The position numbers and the translations under genes were made by a program. From contig CM057839.1 in assembly GCA_030068075.1 (NCBI GenBank), positions 48,078,960-48,142,959 of the forward strand: a DNA stretch of 64,000 nucleotides, written 5' to 3'. Numbering within the stretch: position 1 is the first letter of the stretch; the number at the start of each line of letters is the position of its first letter. The notes under the pieces are model-generated. The model searched no databases. It was not told the DNA's origin and was given only the letters and a program-made list of their open reading frames with translations. Shown piece after piece: positions 11,104-22,819 of the stretch. The DNA comes from Paguma larvata. Lineage: Eukaryota; Chordata; Mammalia; Carnivora; Viverridae.

Positions 11104-12779
11104 AATTTCAGTTTCAAAATGAGGATTTCAAAACTTTAACAAAATATAAGAGTTTGAGAAAAAATTTTTGCATTTCCAAAGACTAAATTTTCAAAAGCGT
11201 AAATCTGAAGGTTCCAGTACCTAATATGTATAAAATAAACCTGAAAAGGGGCAAACTATAAAATTATAAAAATCAGTTTCTCTACAATATTCAAAATAAA
11301 GTTAATTAAATTGGGAGGATGAAGAATAAGTCCAGAAGAGTGTAAGAATTAAGACAAACTTAGGGAGATAAAACAAATTTCCTACTAAGCTGCCAAGTGT
11401 CAGAATTACAGTTCTCCTGTATGCTAACCTTCAAAGGCACTCTCTATCCCTTTAAAAACTATAGGCTATGTATTGCTCCTCTCTAAACCCCAGGAATTTA
11501 GATGCTAAAATGGGAAGATGGGAAACATGGACACTGACAGAAAGAATGCAAAATGACTTGGTTTTCCCTCCACTACGTGGAAATAGTCTGTCCTCAGCAC
11601 AGTGATGCTTGATATAGAAAGTAACTATCGACTAGGCAAAGTTACCTTCAGGAACAGCTAAATTTATAATCTGTGAAATTTATACTCTGTTAATAGTTAA
11701 GGAAATGTGAAAACTGCTTTCAAAGAAATACACTGGAATGGAAAGTACTAGAGATATCTACGTTAACTGATGGTTATGCAGAGTGTTACATCAGGATTCT
11801 TAGTTGTAGGCAATAGAAGCTGACTTTGACTTAATAAATAGGAAAACATATTGACTAGCTCGGAATTCTTGGAAGACTGAGAACTAGGTTGAGGCTGAAC
11901 TTCCAGAACCGTCACAACAAAACATCACAACAAAACATGACAAAAGAGAATTGAAGAGAAAATTGAGAATGCCAAGCAGTTCTAACCTGGGGAAAAAAAC
12001 CTAACTGTTTCAACTGTGAGCACCAAAGCTATTGTGTGCAAGGAACAATAATGGAATAACTTGCTGTCTTAAAAAAAATGGATACTTCACCTACATGCAG
12101 CTTTTGTAAAACAAATAAGCAGAGAACAAAACAAAACAAAAAACAAATAAAACCTAAAGAAATAAAAATGAAAAGATTCTAAGCATTGGCTTTTGCATTC
12201 TCATCTGCTCATACCTGAACTGAAAAATGTTAATTAGGGTCCCTATACCAGCTGCTGCAACAAAGATGCAAATGTAAAAGTGGCTAAAAAAGAATGAAGT
12301 TTCTTTCAGGAAAGAGATGTCCAAGTGCAAGTAGGCTTGAGCTGACATGACCGCTTTATTTCAGGAGACCAAACTCCTTAATCTTGCACCTTGGTCTTCT
12401 CAATATAGGGCACAATTATCATGTCTACAGGTTCAAAGAGATATGAAAGACAGGGAATGAGGGTATCTGCCTTTCTTTTCAAGGGCATTCTCACTCAACT
12501 GCCATTTGCCAGAACCTAGTCCCTAAACATTACTGCAAGGGAGCTTGGACAGCGTAAACAGATATGCTGTACCATGTGCCCAGGTAACCCCTGCCATTAT
12601 AGAAAAAAGGTTGAGGATAACTGGGGGACAGCATTAGCAATCTCAAGCATAAGAAGTCTGATATAGACATGTTTAACTGGTGGGACTGAGTCTTGTATCT
12701 GTGACCCATCCTCAATGAAGCTGAAGAGAATGTGTTTTTTGGTTTCCACACAGGGCAGATGAAAGTCACAAGCAAGGAA
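11104..12779. other. Unannotated stretch, possibly old repeats
   Basis: No gene. Around 11780-11900 ('cttagttgtaggcaatagaa') the texture is that of an ancient interspersed repeat, but I cannot name it. A short tandem unit (acaacaaaacatc) occurs near 11919-11940. Confidence 0.4.
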
Positions 12780-13280
12780 TTCCCCAGACAGGAAGTGTGT
12801 TCAAAAGGTGCTGAGCTGCCAGAAAGGATGGCAAATATTCACTAGATAGGAGACGCTAAGAAGGTAACATTTACAATCAGATCCAAAGGACAAAATGAAG
12901 CAGCTTTGAAAATTTGTGGAAGAATCTTTGTAAGAAGAAAATACATGAGCGCAAAAGATGGAAGGCCGGAAAAAGACATGATGTATTTAAGGAATATCAT
13001 GTAAATCATGGTTGATAGAGCATAAATCCTACAGTGAAAGAAAATGAAGTTGGAGAAATAGGTAGAAGCCTTCAGGCTTGGGCAAGGAATATACATTTTT
13101 TTTTTAATTTTAAATGTTTATTTTTTTTATTTTTTTTTATTTAAAATAGTTTATTTTCAAATTGGTTTACATAAAACACCCAGTGTTCATCCCAACATGT
13201 GCCCTTTTTTAATGCCCATCACCCCCTCTTCCCCCCCCATCTCCCTCACCCTCAGTTTGTTCTTAGTCTTTGAGAGTCTC

Positions 13281-13600
13281 TTATGTTTTATCTCCCTCCC
13301 TCTCTGTGTCTTTTTTTTCTTTCCCCTCTTCCCCTCCCCCTGGTTTTTGCTTAGTCTCACCAAGTCCACCTATTCGTGGAAACATATGGTATCTGTCTTT
13401 TTCTGACCGACTTATTTCACTTAACATAATACCCTCCAGTTCCATCCATGTTGCTACGCATGGCCAGATTTCATTTTTTCTCATTGCCACATAGTAGTCC
13501 ATTGTATATATGTACCACATCTTCTTTATCCACTCGTCAGTTGATGGGCACTTAGTTTCTTTCCATGTTTTGGCTATTGTCGAAAGTGCTGCTATGAACA
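13281..13600 (-). pseudogene. L1 ORF2 C-terminal remnant (second copy)
   Basis: Minus-strand frame with the ORF2p C-terminal motifs [19 protein letters not shown] and TWMELEGIMLSE. The 106-residue translation is the same, residue for residue, as the one from the L1 at 2.0-2.4 kb. It is cut off on its N-terminal side by the inversion breakpoint near 13618. Confidence 0.85.
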
Positions 13601-13618
13601 TTGGAGTACACGTGCTCC

Positions 13619-14550
13619 AGCAAAGAAGGAGAATTACAGGCCAATATCCCTGATGAATATGGATGCAAAAATTTTCAATAAGATACTAGCAAATCTAATC
13701 CAACAACACATAAAGAGAATTATCCACCATGATCAAGTAGGATTCATCCCTGGGTTGCAGGGCTGGTTCAATATTCGCAAATCAATCAACGTGATACATC
13801 ACATCAACAAAAGAAAAGATAAGAACCATATGATCCTGTCAATAGATGCAGAAAAAGCATTTGACAAAATACAGCACCCGTTCTTAATAAAAACTCTCGA
13901 GAAAGTCGGGATAGAAGGAACATACTTAAACATCATAAAAGCCATATATGAAAAGCCCACAGCTAATATCATCCTCAACGGGGAAAAACTGAAAGCCTTC
14001 CCCCTGAGATCAGGAACATGACAGGGGTGTCCACTCTCGCCACTGCTATTTAACATAGTGTTGGAAGTCTTAGCATCAGCAATCAGACAACAAAACAAAA
14101 TAAAAGGCATCAAGATTGGCAAGGAGGAAGTCAAACTTTCACTTTTTGCAGATGACATGATACTTTACATGGAAAACCCGACAGACTCTACCAAAAGCCT
14201 ACTAGAACTGATTCGTGATTTCAGCAAAGTTGCAGGATACAAAATCAATGTACAGAAATCGGTGGCATTTCTATACACCAACAATGAAGCAGCAGAAAGA
14301 GAAATAAAGAAGCTAATCCCTTTCACAATTGCACCAAAAACCATAAAATACCTAGGAATAAACCTAACCAAAGATGTGAAAGACCTCTACACTGAAAACT
14401 ATAAAAAACTTATGAAGGAAATTGAGGAAGACACAAGGAAATGGAAAAACATCCCATGCTCATGGATTGGAAGAATAAATATCGTCAAAATGGCAATACT
14501 ACCCAAAGCAATCTACACATTCAATGCAATCCCAATCAAAATTGCACCAG
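13619..14550 (+). pseudogene. L1 ORF2 reverse-transcriptase fragment
   Basis: This encodes the core of LINE-1 ORF2p reverse transcriptase. Visible in order are [20 protein letters not shown], motif A with its catalytic aspartate in [24 protein letters not shown], the catalytic FADDMILY motif (motif C), and the downstream [14 protein letters not shown] and [14 protein letters not shown]. The frame runs open except for one in-frame stop (TGA at about 14019-14021, just before QGCPLSP), where the family has arginine, so one substitution explains it. It lacks the endonuclease domain and the C-terminus, sits in opposite orientation to its own L1 3' end, and has no promoter. It is a pseudogene fragment, although the low decay shows recent insertion. 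Confidence 0.93.
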
Positions 14551-14640
14551 TATACATTTATTATAAGGTGGATTGCACACCACTAAAAGCCTTAAAGAAA
14601 GTAACATAATCAACATTTGTTCTTTAAAATAATCACCCTG

Positions 14641-14828
14641 GGGTGCCTGGGTGGCTCGCTCGGTTATGCTTCCAACTCTTGGTTTCCACTCAGGTCATAG
14701 TTTGTAAGTTAGAGCCATGCATTGTGCTCTGCACTGCTGGTGTGGAGACTGTCTAGGATTCTCTCTCTCTCTCCTTCTCTCTTTGCCCTTCACCCCCTCC
14801 TCTCTCTCAACCTAAATAAATTTTTAAG
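14641..14828 (+). mobile_element. Feline SINE with TSD
   Basis: Head 'gggtgcctgggtggctcgct', TC-rich tract, short tail 'aacctaaataaatttttaag'. A perfect 10-bp TSD (aatcaccctg) lies at 14631-14640 and 14829-14838. It is inserted into the unassigned ancient repeat. Confidence 0.92.
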
Positions 14829-14993
14829 AATCACCCTGATTTTGGGGTGCAACTGAATTATTGACAAGCAAGAGAAGAAGTGAGTGGACAAATCAGGAGG
14901 AAAACTGCTGCTGTAATCTTGCTAAGATGAGATGGTCGTTTGGTAAATACAGTTTATCAACTCTGCACAACTGGACAGAGGTCAGAGAAACTA

Positions 14994-15196
14994 CTTTTTA
15001 AGCTTATTTATTTTGAGAGAGAAAGCAAGAGATAGAGCAGGAGAGGGGCAGAGACAGGGAGAGACAGAATCCCAAGCAGGCTCCATGCTGTCAGCACAGA
15101 GCCATGCGGGGGGCTTGAACACAAGAACTTTGAGATTGTGACCTGAGCTGAGATTAAAAGTTGGACATTTAACAGAATGAGGTGCCCAGGTGCTCC
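14994..15196 (-). mobile_element. Feline SINE
   Basis: Minus-strand copy: 'ttaagcttatttattttgag' at the left, 'caggctccatgctgtcagca' in the middle, and the degraded head complement 'tgaggtgcccaggtgctcc' at the right. A short imperfect TSD is possible (ctacttttta / ctatttttaa). Confidence 0.9.
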
Positions 15197-15199
15197 TAT

Positions 15200-16195
15200 T
15201 TTTAAAATATCATACAAATTCCCTTGTAATTTGTACTTATATTCTCCACGTTCATGTAAAATATCCTTTTACTCACAATGTTCAGCTCAAATGATTTTAT
15301 TCTGAGCTACACATACTGAGTGTTTCTACTGTGTCAGATGTTCTCACTCATCTCTATAGGGAGGAGGAAGCAAAAAAAAAAAAAAACTACTTATTCAAGG
15401 TTATTTATCTAGAGTGCAGTTAAGCAGTATTTGACTGGTATGCATCACGGAATTCACTATCAAACCAACTGTCTTCAAGTTCAGTATTCTTTTCAAGGGA
15501 AACAAACATATCTCAATAAAGTAATTTGCTATATACCTATAGAGGAAGTATTTTTATGAGTTAGTAACTCAATTCCTCCCTCCTTACATTAGCAATAGTT
15601 TTATGATGATGAAGAGATATAAATAAATTATATAAAATTATGAATAAATTTAACTCCTGATTATAAATACATTTAAAAGTGTAATGTTAAATCAGCATAC
15701 AATATATAGTATAGAATACTATTTTTCTAAACTGTAGATGGACCAAAGTGTGTGCATGAGTGTGTATGTATATAGAGTCTGAAAGAGTTCAGAATCTGTC
15801 TCTTTTTCCTAACACAAAACAATAAAAGAAGCAGAATATATGGGTTAATTCATAGCATTTGGTTATTAGGGTTCCTTTATCATACTCGGGTAGCTAATGG
15901 GGAAAAAGGTAATATTTACCAGTTTTTATACAATTTCACATAATAGACCATTTATCCAATTGTGTATCAATTCAATAAACTTTATTAGTTGTATTATCCA
16001 CTAAAATTCAGGAAAATAAATAATAAGTAGATAAATTAACAATTATTAAAATTAAGAATTCCCAAAATGATAAGTTCTAGGGAAAAATAAACTGGATAAT
16101 TTATTTGACCAGAATAAGGTATGTCTCACTGGATATTTTAGATACATTGTCTGAAAGTTCACTCCTTTAGGTAACAGCTGATGAAAGTCCTAAAA
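15200..16195. other. Unannotated AT-rich stretch
   Basis: No gene or transposon that I can name; one poly(A) run of about 15 at 15373-15387. Confidence 0.5.
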
Positions 16196-16199
16196 CATA

Positions 16200-16920
16200 A
16201 GAGATGTTTCATGAAGATCTAGGGGGAAAGGGTACTGGGATCTGGGAAGACACCCACAGGAGCCACAACAGAGGGATCATGTAGGGCAAGGTTGAGAAAC
16301 AGCAAGGGATTACAGCATGCTGGAGCATGGTGTGAGAGCCAGAGGAAGAGATAAGCTTGGAGGATGAGGAGAATTGAGATCATATTGAAGAAAACATTTG
16401 AACTATATTCTATTTTATCAGAAATCCTTTGGCAAGTCTTATGCAGAGAGGGCCTGATGTGATTTATGTTTTAAATGCACACTTGCGGGGCGCCTGGGTG
16501 GCTCAGTCAGTTAGCCGGCTCAGGTCATGATCTCACAGTTCAAGCCCCGCGTCAGGCTCTGTGCGGCAGTTCGGAGCCTGAAGCCTGCTTTGGATTTGAA
16601 GTCTTCCTCTCTCTGCCGCTCCCCTGCTCTCTCTCTCTCTCTCAAAAATGAATAAACATTTAAAAAATAGAAAATAAAAAAAAATAAATAAACGCACATT
16701 TGGGCTGTTATATGGAGTGTGGAAGCAGAGCAACAGTTGAGGAAGCTCTCTGGAATGCGCCCAGATTAAAGATGACAGCCAGAGACTGGGACAACGATGA
16801 CAACTTTAAATGATTTAGTAAAGACTGGACAGGAACAGGTTGGGTACTGGAGGGGTTCCCAGGTGGGAGGAAAGTTAGGATGCAGTTCAAACGATCTACA
16901 TTGAAGGTATCTAGACAAGC
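16200..16920 (+). repeat. Unassigned ancient repeat, SINE inside
   Basis: Resembles the element at 12.8-15.0 kb: 'cagaggaagagataagcttg', 'tgatgtgatttatgttttaa', then after the embedded SINE 'gggctgttatatggagtgtg' and 'ggagggg'. Plus orientation. Family name not assigned. Confidence 0.4.
16486..16689 (+). mobile_element. Feline SINE with TSD
   Basis: Starts 'cggggcgcctgggtggctca', carries a small internal deletion after 'cagttagccggctcaggtca', and ends in A-rich sequence. An imperfect 13-bp TSD (aaatgcacacttg / aaacgcacatttg) is present at 16473-16485 and 16690-16702. Confidence 0.92.
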
Positions 16921-18139
16921 ATCTTAATTAAATTATACGATTGACTACCGTAAGTGACTCAAAGAAAGTAACTTGTTTATGTAATTTTAAACACAAATCA
17001 GGCACATATGCTAGGAACAAATTCTCTTAACATTTGAACCAGTTTCATAATAAACTATTCACAATAAGTGAACATTCACATTTTACTCCTTGCACACATT
17101 ATTTGTACTTCCTGCACAAAAATGAAAAATATATAATCTCCAGGAGGTCTCTAATCCTTTCCCCTAAAGTCATGTGAGGTTTTAGCCTACTGTATCCCTG
17201 AGACAGAATTCTCATCAGTGCCAAAAGGATGACAGGTATATTCAGCGTATCAATTCTACACACTAAATAGAGGTCAGTAAAGGTTTTTTTTTTTTTTTCA
17301 ATATAATATAAGTCCCCTTGCATTTGTATTTATATTCTCCATGTTAATGTAAAATACATTTTATTCACCATGTTCAGTTCGAATGATTTTATTCGGAGCT
17401 TCTAAATTCAGAGTTGAGATTAACCTAAAAGGACTAGTCTTTTGCTGAAAATTACATACTTAATCTGATATAAAGAGAGAATTTACTTGGCTATATTGAT
17501 TAAAGGGTTTTGACTGCACAACTTATGTTTCCTCTCTTCGAGGTTGTTGTAAAATAGAATGGCACATAAAAACATTAAGGTCATTTTTTTGAAATATGAA
17601 AAATTATTACTGTACACAAATGCGATAGCAAGTCTATCAGAATATTTTTAATCCTAATATTTCATGGATGTTTTAAAGTTGTATTATTCATGTCAATTCA
17701 TATTCTGTTTTTTGATTTACATACTTTGTACATATTCCCATTTTTACTTTTTTAGAAAAAATTAAAGCCTCACTTGACTTCACATTTGAATGAACAGAAA
17801 CCAATTTTTTCCAAATTTCTTCTTGTATTATGACCAATTATTTTCCGATTTTTTTCTTATGATCATTAGAGATAGTCCTACTGACACCAGTATAACAAAT
17901 TCTGCTACAATCTGCTATTGACATGGGGGAAATTTTAAGCAAGCAATGTAAGATAAATAAACTTTTAAACTGATTATAATTTTTCCAGATGACTACTAGA
18001 ATGGTAGTTACTTTTAACTTAGAAATGTACATCTTCAGGTCTAAAATTTTACCAAATTCTTTGTTTCCTGGGTCTCCGATATCTTCTATAATATTTCTTT
18101 TGCTTACCATTCATGATTATGTTTTCTTTTTCAGGAATA
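16921..18139. other. Unannotated AT-rich stretch
   Basis: No gene or element recognised. Short ORFs on both strands near 17.8-18.2 kb overlap each other and have no known domain. Confidence 0.5.
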
Positions 18140-18395
18140 ACCTCACCCATCAATTTCTTTATGAAATCTTTCTTAATTCCTTAAAGTTGTCTACTTCCTC
18201 TCTTGTACTTCTAGAGTAGCATATACAATTTCTATTTTAAAACCTATAATATTTAAGCCACATTTAAGCAATTATGTGGTTTTCTTTTCAACCAGACTAT
18301 AGGTTTCTTAAGGGTGAGGCCTATAACCTGTGTATCTCTTTACCTCCAAAAAGAAACACCATTTCTGGCAGATGATCAGTGAGTCAGCCACAATC
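18140..18395 (+). repeat. L2-like LINE fragment
   Basis: 'gaaatctttcttaattcctt', 'actataggtttcttaagggt', 'gaggcctataacctgtgtat', 'cagatgatcagtgagtcagc' follow the 3' end of L2 ('...ctccttgagggcaggga..ttgtctg..'). Diverged and non-coding. Confidence 0.5.
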
Positions 18396-19545
18396 TTATA
18401 CTTAGGTATCGTAGTTACTGTGACTAAGCGTAGAATATATATATGAAAATGGTGGAAATTTTTGCATAGAATAAATACTAGAATGGTGGAAAATTTCCCA
18501 ATTTGATAAGAAAAGTGTCAGTAAATTATAAAGAACCTTGAAACATTTTTTTTTATTGTATGGGTTATTTTATCTTTTTATTTTTCCTATCCATAACTCC
18601 ACTTATGCATTAAAGACAGAAGCTTTTGTTTTTTGGGAATTCAGGAAAAAGAAAAAAAAATATCTCCTTGTCCATTATGATCACACGTTCCCAGTGACGG
18701 TGATTCCTTGAGATAACTATGACCATTATAATTAACATCTAATATTGCTGCATTTAATAAGCAGCTGCATATTCAAAGGCCATGAAATTTATGTATATGT
18801 TTGCTGATTTAACTGGGTTTTGTTTGTTTATTTGTGTGCTTTGGGAACTGTGACCAGCATACCACTGATAAGTTAAAATGAAAAGACTAAGTGCAATATA
18901 CAGTGATTATATATGTATAATGTCTATTGGGCACAAAACCAAGCTATTAAAATAATTGGGTCTTTAAGTACTTAGTTCTTTAACACATTGGTCATCATTT
19001 TGAAGATCCAACTTTTTCAATGATACTGTTTAAATTTGACTAGAAATCATTGTCATTTCCTTAGGAATCACAGGTAGTTGTAGCTCAGGGAATCTTTTTT
19101 ATTAAATTAAGTCCCATAGGTATCGGGGAGACTCAATAATGGAATTATAGTTATTATGATCATAATGAAGTAACAGCTGTGGAAGGCACATGGACTTTCA
19201 GAGAAGGTGGCCATTTGTAATATACAAACTTACTCCTGTATTTTGTTCTAATCTTTTAAAATTTTCTTTTCCTTTTATCTTCCTAATAACAGAATGTTTT
19301 GGCATTATGAGTAATTGAACTATATGCTTCAAAAATTAATTTTATAAGCTGCATCGTAATAAAGTATTAATTAATTATTTTTATAAATTTTAAATTACTA
19401 CTGTAAAACAATTTTCACCAAATATTTATGTTCCATAATTATAGAAAAATGTCTACTTTATGAGAAAATAATATTTGGATTAGATCATTTCATAAATAGC
19501 TTACTGTTGATTTAAGACTCTTATTAGTGAAAAGCTTCATTCACT
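18396..19545. other. Unannotated AT-rich stretch
   Basis: I see no gene, SINE or L1 here. Confidence 0.5.
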
Positions 19546-19549
19546 TTAT

Positions 19550-19835
19550 TATTAATAATTAACATTTTCTAAGAACTTACCTTATGCCAGCATCTCTTTT
19601 AAGAACTTTTACATATATCGTTTCAATGAAATCCCATGGACAAAAAACTAACAAACAAAAAAATCAAAATACATCTGAGCTGAATAGTATTTTATCCCAA
19701 CTTCACAGAACATGAAACCAAAGCCTAGAGAAGATACGTTCTTCTCTAATATTACAAAGGTATCATATGGCACAACTAGGATTTTAAATGGGGGAGTTTG
19801 ACTTCAGAGACAGCACTCTTAGTAACTAAATTGGA
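19550..19835 (+). repeat. MIR-like ancient SINE
   Basis: 'aagaacttaccttatgccag', 'ttttatcccaacttcacaga', 'aaaccaaagcctagagaaga', 'caaaggtatcatatggcaca' follow the MIR consensus order in plus orientation, with an A-rich insertion of about 55 bp near 19635-19690. Confidence 0.65.
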
Positions 19836-20234
19836 ATACCCATGTCATGAATAGCAAATTGCATTTCGGTGAAGTTCTGTATAAATCTGAGCAACTGTGT
19901 CATATTTTTAAAGAATTATAAAAGGGATGATGGATCATTAACCCATCACTATAATTTTTGACTCACTGAGAAATATTTTTCATGTTTATATAACTAATGT
20001 CAGGTTTTCAAGAATTCTAGATTTGTACACCTGAGGTAGTTGCTCCTTTTCAACAGTAGATTCCTCTGTAAACCTTGCCTTTCTAGGATCATCCAAACAC
20101 AACATGAAAACAAGCACCATTATCCTTAACAATTTAACAGACCATATCTGAACACCATCATCTGAAGAAAGGCCACCAAAATAGCCAAATCATGTGAGTA
20201 GGGAAGGGACTCTGCTGTCTCCAGGTGAGACTCT

Positions 20235-20830
20235 GGCAGACAGTACATGTGTCAAAATGATGGGCACATACAGCAGGTGTGACACAGGTCTGCAGGACCA
20301 TCCTCAGGTCAATATGCATGAAACATTCTTATAACTCACAGAGTTTATTATAGTCTAAAATAGATTACAATTAGGCAACGTAAAAGACACATGGGATAGA
20401 GTCAAGGAGAGAACAGGTGCAAGCTTCCATTCACCCCCTTGCATTGGAGTATGTGAACTGTACTTAATCCTTCCAAAAATGGTGTATAATAACAACATTG
20501 TCAACTAGGGAACCTAACTTGAGCCTTGATGTTCATGATTTTGTTGAGAATTGGTCTTATAAGCATGTAGTGCCTGTGTGACTAACTTAGTTACTCAGTC
20601 TCCACCCTCCAGCCCCTCCAGAGATCAAAATGGTACACTGCGGCCCAAGGCTCCTGCCATAATTATAATGCTATCATAAACTTTCTGGCATGGTCCAGGG
20701 TCACAGGTATGCATAGACACTCTTATCAGGCAGAATATTTTAAGGATATTATAAGTTCTTAATTTGTCTCCTAGGTCAAGGAGCTATCGTCTCTTTGGAA
20801 TGTACAGGGTTTGAACATTTCTAGCTTTCT
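20235..20830 (-). mobile_element. Probable solo LTR (ERVL-like), minus strand
   Basis: Read on the minus strand, the segment has the organisation of an old ERVL-type long terminal repeat. There is a 5' part with 'accctggaccatgccagaaa' and 'ggtggagactgagtaac'. A polyadenylation signal follows ('ataataaactctgtgag' complement at about 20340-20355). The 3' end contains 'gacctgaggatggtcctgca'. No retroviral coding sequence adjoins it, so it would be a solo LTR formed by recombination between the two LTRs of an ancient provirus. Boundaries are approximate and no clear target duplication was found. Confidence 0.5.
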
Positions 20831-21107
20831 CAATTAATAATTTACTGCATGGCAAAAAAAAATAAAAATAAGAAAAAAAACAATAATCTCTATTTTGGAA
20901 CAAATTAATAATATATGGGGATTATAGGAAACATCTTAATACCTAAGTTGACATAATAAAGGGCAGGGCAGGCTTAACTAAATTGAGACAAATGAAGTAG
21001 ATATAGTTACAGAAAATTCATGCTCTGGATATGCTGAAGTAGAGGAGATGCTGTGCGTGAAAAGCAGTCAAATGTGCTGGACAGTTTGAAAGTAGTGTAT
21101 GAGATGG

Positions 21108-21144
<37 letters not shown>

Positions 21145-22264
21145 AAACATAAACCTGTCTGATACAAGATTGTTCTGTGTGTTCTAGTAAGGCCATAGAC
21201 ACCTAGAACAGTTATACTCCTAGAGGAGACTGTTGGTGAGAAATATGCCATAGAATTCTGCATAAAAGTCAACCTAGCAACTATTTAAGATTACTGTTAC
21301 CTTCACTCACTGACTCAGGTTCTTCCTCATTTATAAAATATTCAAGAAGATTTCCCTTTATTTAAACTAAACAAACAGAAAAAAATGTAACATAACCATA
21401 CACAGTATTAAAAAAGGGTAAGCAGGAGGGACACACTGAACAACTGAAATACACAAAAACAAATAAAAAACACACACACATGCATGTACATGTTCATGTA
21501 CACACACATATGCACACTAGAAAGATTATGGCAGAGAAAAAGTAAAAACAAACAAATATTATTATAGAAAATTAAATATATTAACATAAATATGTCTATG
21601 ATATTATAAAACTGTAGACACAAGAAGATTTCTTCCTAGAAATGGTAGCTCAAGGAAAGCAGACAATAACTGAGGGCACAGACAAAATAAGGAACAGAAA
21701 TCAAGGTCATATTAGAAGAATGTGAAAGACAACTAGACACAGATTCAACAACAAAAATTATTACATACAGAAGAGACATGAGGAAACTGAGCAAAGTTTT
21801 TAAAACAGGTTTCTGAAAATATTAGAAAGAGATGTACAGATACGAAAATGACCCAAAATATGAATTTTAATATTATCCAAAAAAGAAAGGACATGAAACA
21901 AACAAGTCAAATATTTAATTCAATATGATGTGCCTAAAATGGAGAAAAATAAATTTTTATATTAAAATTTCCGGGGAAAAATGATCCAATTCAAGCAATA
22001 CTGAGGTACAAGGTGGGCAGACTCGAAAGTTAAAGAATCCCAAAGGCAGCCAGGTGAATCTTCTAGTGAACTACAAGTAGGATAAATCAGGCTTTGTTCT
22101 AACTTGCTCCCAGATACATTCTCCACAAGAGGACAACCAGAGCAAATATCAACAGGACTTTTGGGGAACATAATGTGACCAAATTTTAAAACTTAGCTAA
22201 AGTGCTATTCAAGTATAACGGCAAAGGATGGATATTTTCAAAAATCATCAAACTACAAACTCAA
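20831..22264. other. Unannotated stretch with CA repeats
   Basis: No gene. Contains a (CA)n microsatellite (21111-21142) and a short ACAC-rich part near 21470-21515. The 70-85 codon minus-strand ORFs there are products of the repeat. Confidence 0.5.
21111..21142. repeat. (AC)n microsatellite
   Basis: About 16 AC units without interruption. Confidence 0.95.
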
Positions 22265-22305
22265 AAGATTTCATTCTTTTTCTATGAGTGAATAGTACTT
22301 TGATG

Positions 22306-22332
22306 TATATCTATATATCTATATCTATATCT

Positions 22333-22363
<31 letters not shown>

Positions 22364-22365
22364 CA
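22306..22365. repeat. (ATCTAT)n/(AT)n microsatellite
   Basis: A tandem TATATC/TATA array inside the old L1, at a place where L1 has a short TA-rich motif that evidently expanded. Confidence 0.93.
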
Positions 22366-22819
22366 CTATATTCCATACTCTCTTCATCTATTCTTCTATC
22401 GATGGACACTTAGTTGTTTCCATATCTTAGCGATATATTACAGATAATGCTGCAATAAACATAGGGGTGCATATATCTTTTTGAATTACTGTTTTTATAT
22501 TCTGTGGATAAATAGGAAGAAGGGGAATAGCTGGATAATTGGTAGATCCATTCTTAAGTTTTTGAGGAATTTCCTTACTAGTATCCATATTGGTTACATC
22601 AATTTACATTCCAACCAATAGTGTACAAGCACTCCCTTTTCTCCACATCGTCTCCAACACTTGTTACTTCTTGTCTTTTTGACAATAGCCATTCTAAAAA
22701 GTATGAGGCTATATCTCATTATGATTTTGATTCATATCTCCCTAATAATTAGTGCTGTTGAACATCTTTTCATGGGCCTATTGGCCATCTTTTGTTTCTT
22801 TAGAAAAATGTCTGCTCAG

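Larger units (their letters stand above)
13099..14550 (-). mobile_element. Young 5'-inverted L1 carrying RT segment
   Basis: From about 13105 to 13618 the L1 3' end lies in minus orientation (T-rich tail complement, 3' UTR, ORF2 C-terminus). From about 13619 to 14550 an upstream ORF2 segment lies in plus orientation. This is the structure left by twin priming. In normal L1 order more than 1 kb between the two segments is missing. A 9-bp TSD (tatacattt) at 13090-13098 and 14551-14559 encloses the unit. The 3' segment is almost identical to the L1 at 1827-2576, so both are young copies of one subfamily. It cannot move autonomously. Confidence 0.92.
12780..14960 (+). repeat. Unassigned ancient repeat, twice interrupted
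   Basis: With the L1 (13099-14550) and the SINE (14641-14828) removed, the remaining host sequence reads continuously. It resembles a widespread ancient mammalian repeat with the order 'aagatggaaggc..', 'ttattataaggtggattgca', 'aaaataatcaccctgatttt', 'ggaggaaaactgctgctgta'. Related pieces occur at 16.2-16.9, 27.7-27.9, 28.9-29.4 and possibly 49.6-49.9 kb, all in the same orientation. I cannot assign a family name. Confidence 0.45.

Noticed and set aside
13197..13494. Plus-strand ORFs of 69-74 codons, almost identical to minus-strand ORFs at 2169-2463.
   Set aside because: Both are antisense translations of the same L1 3' UTR in two copies; their identity reflects the shared young L1, not a conserved gene.
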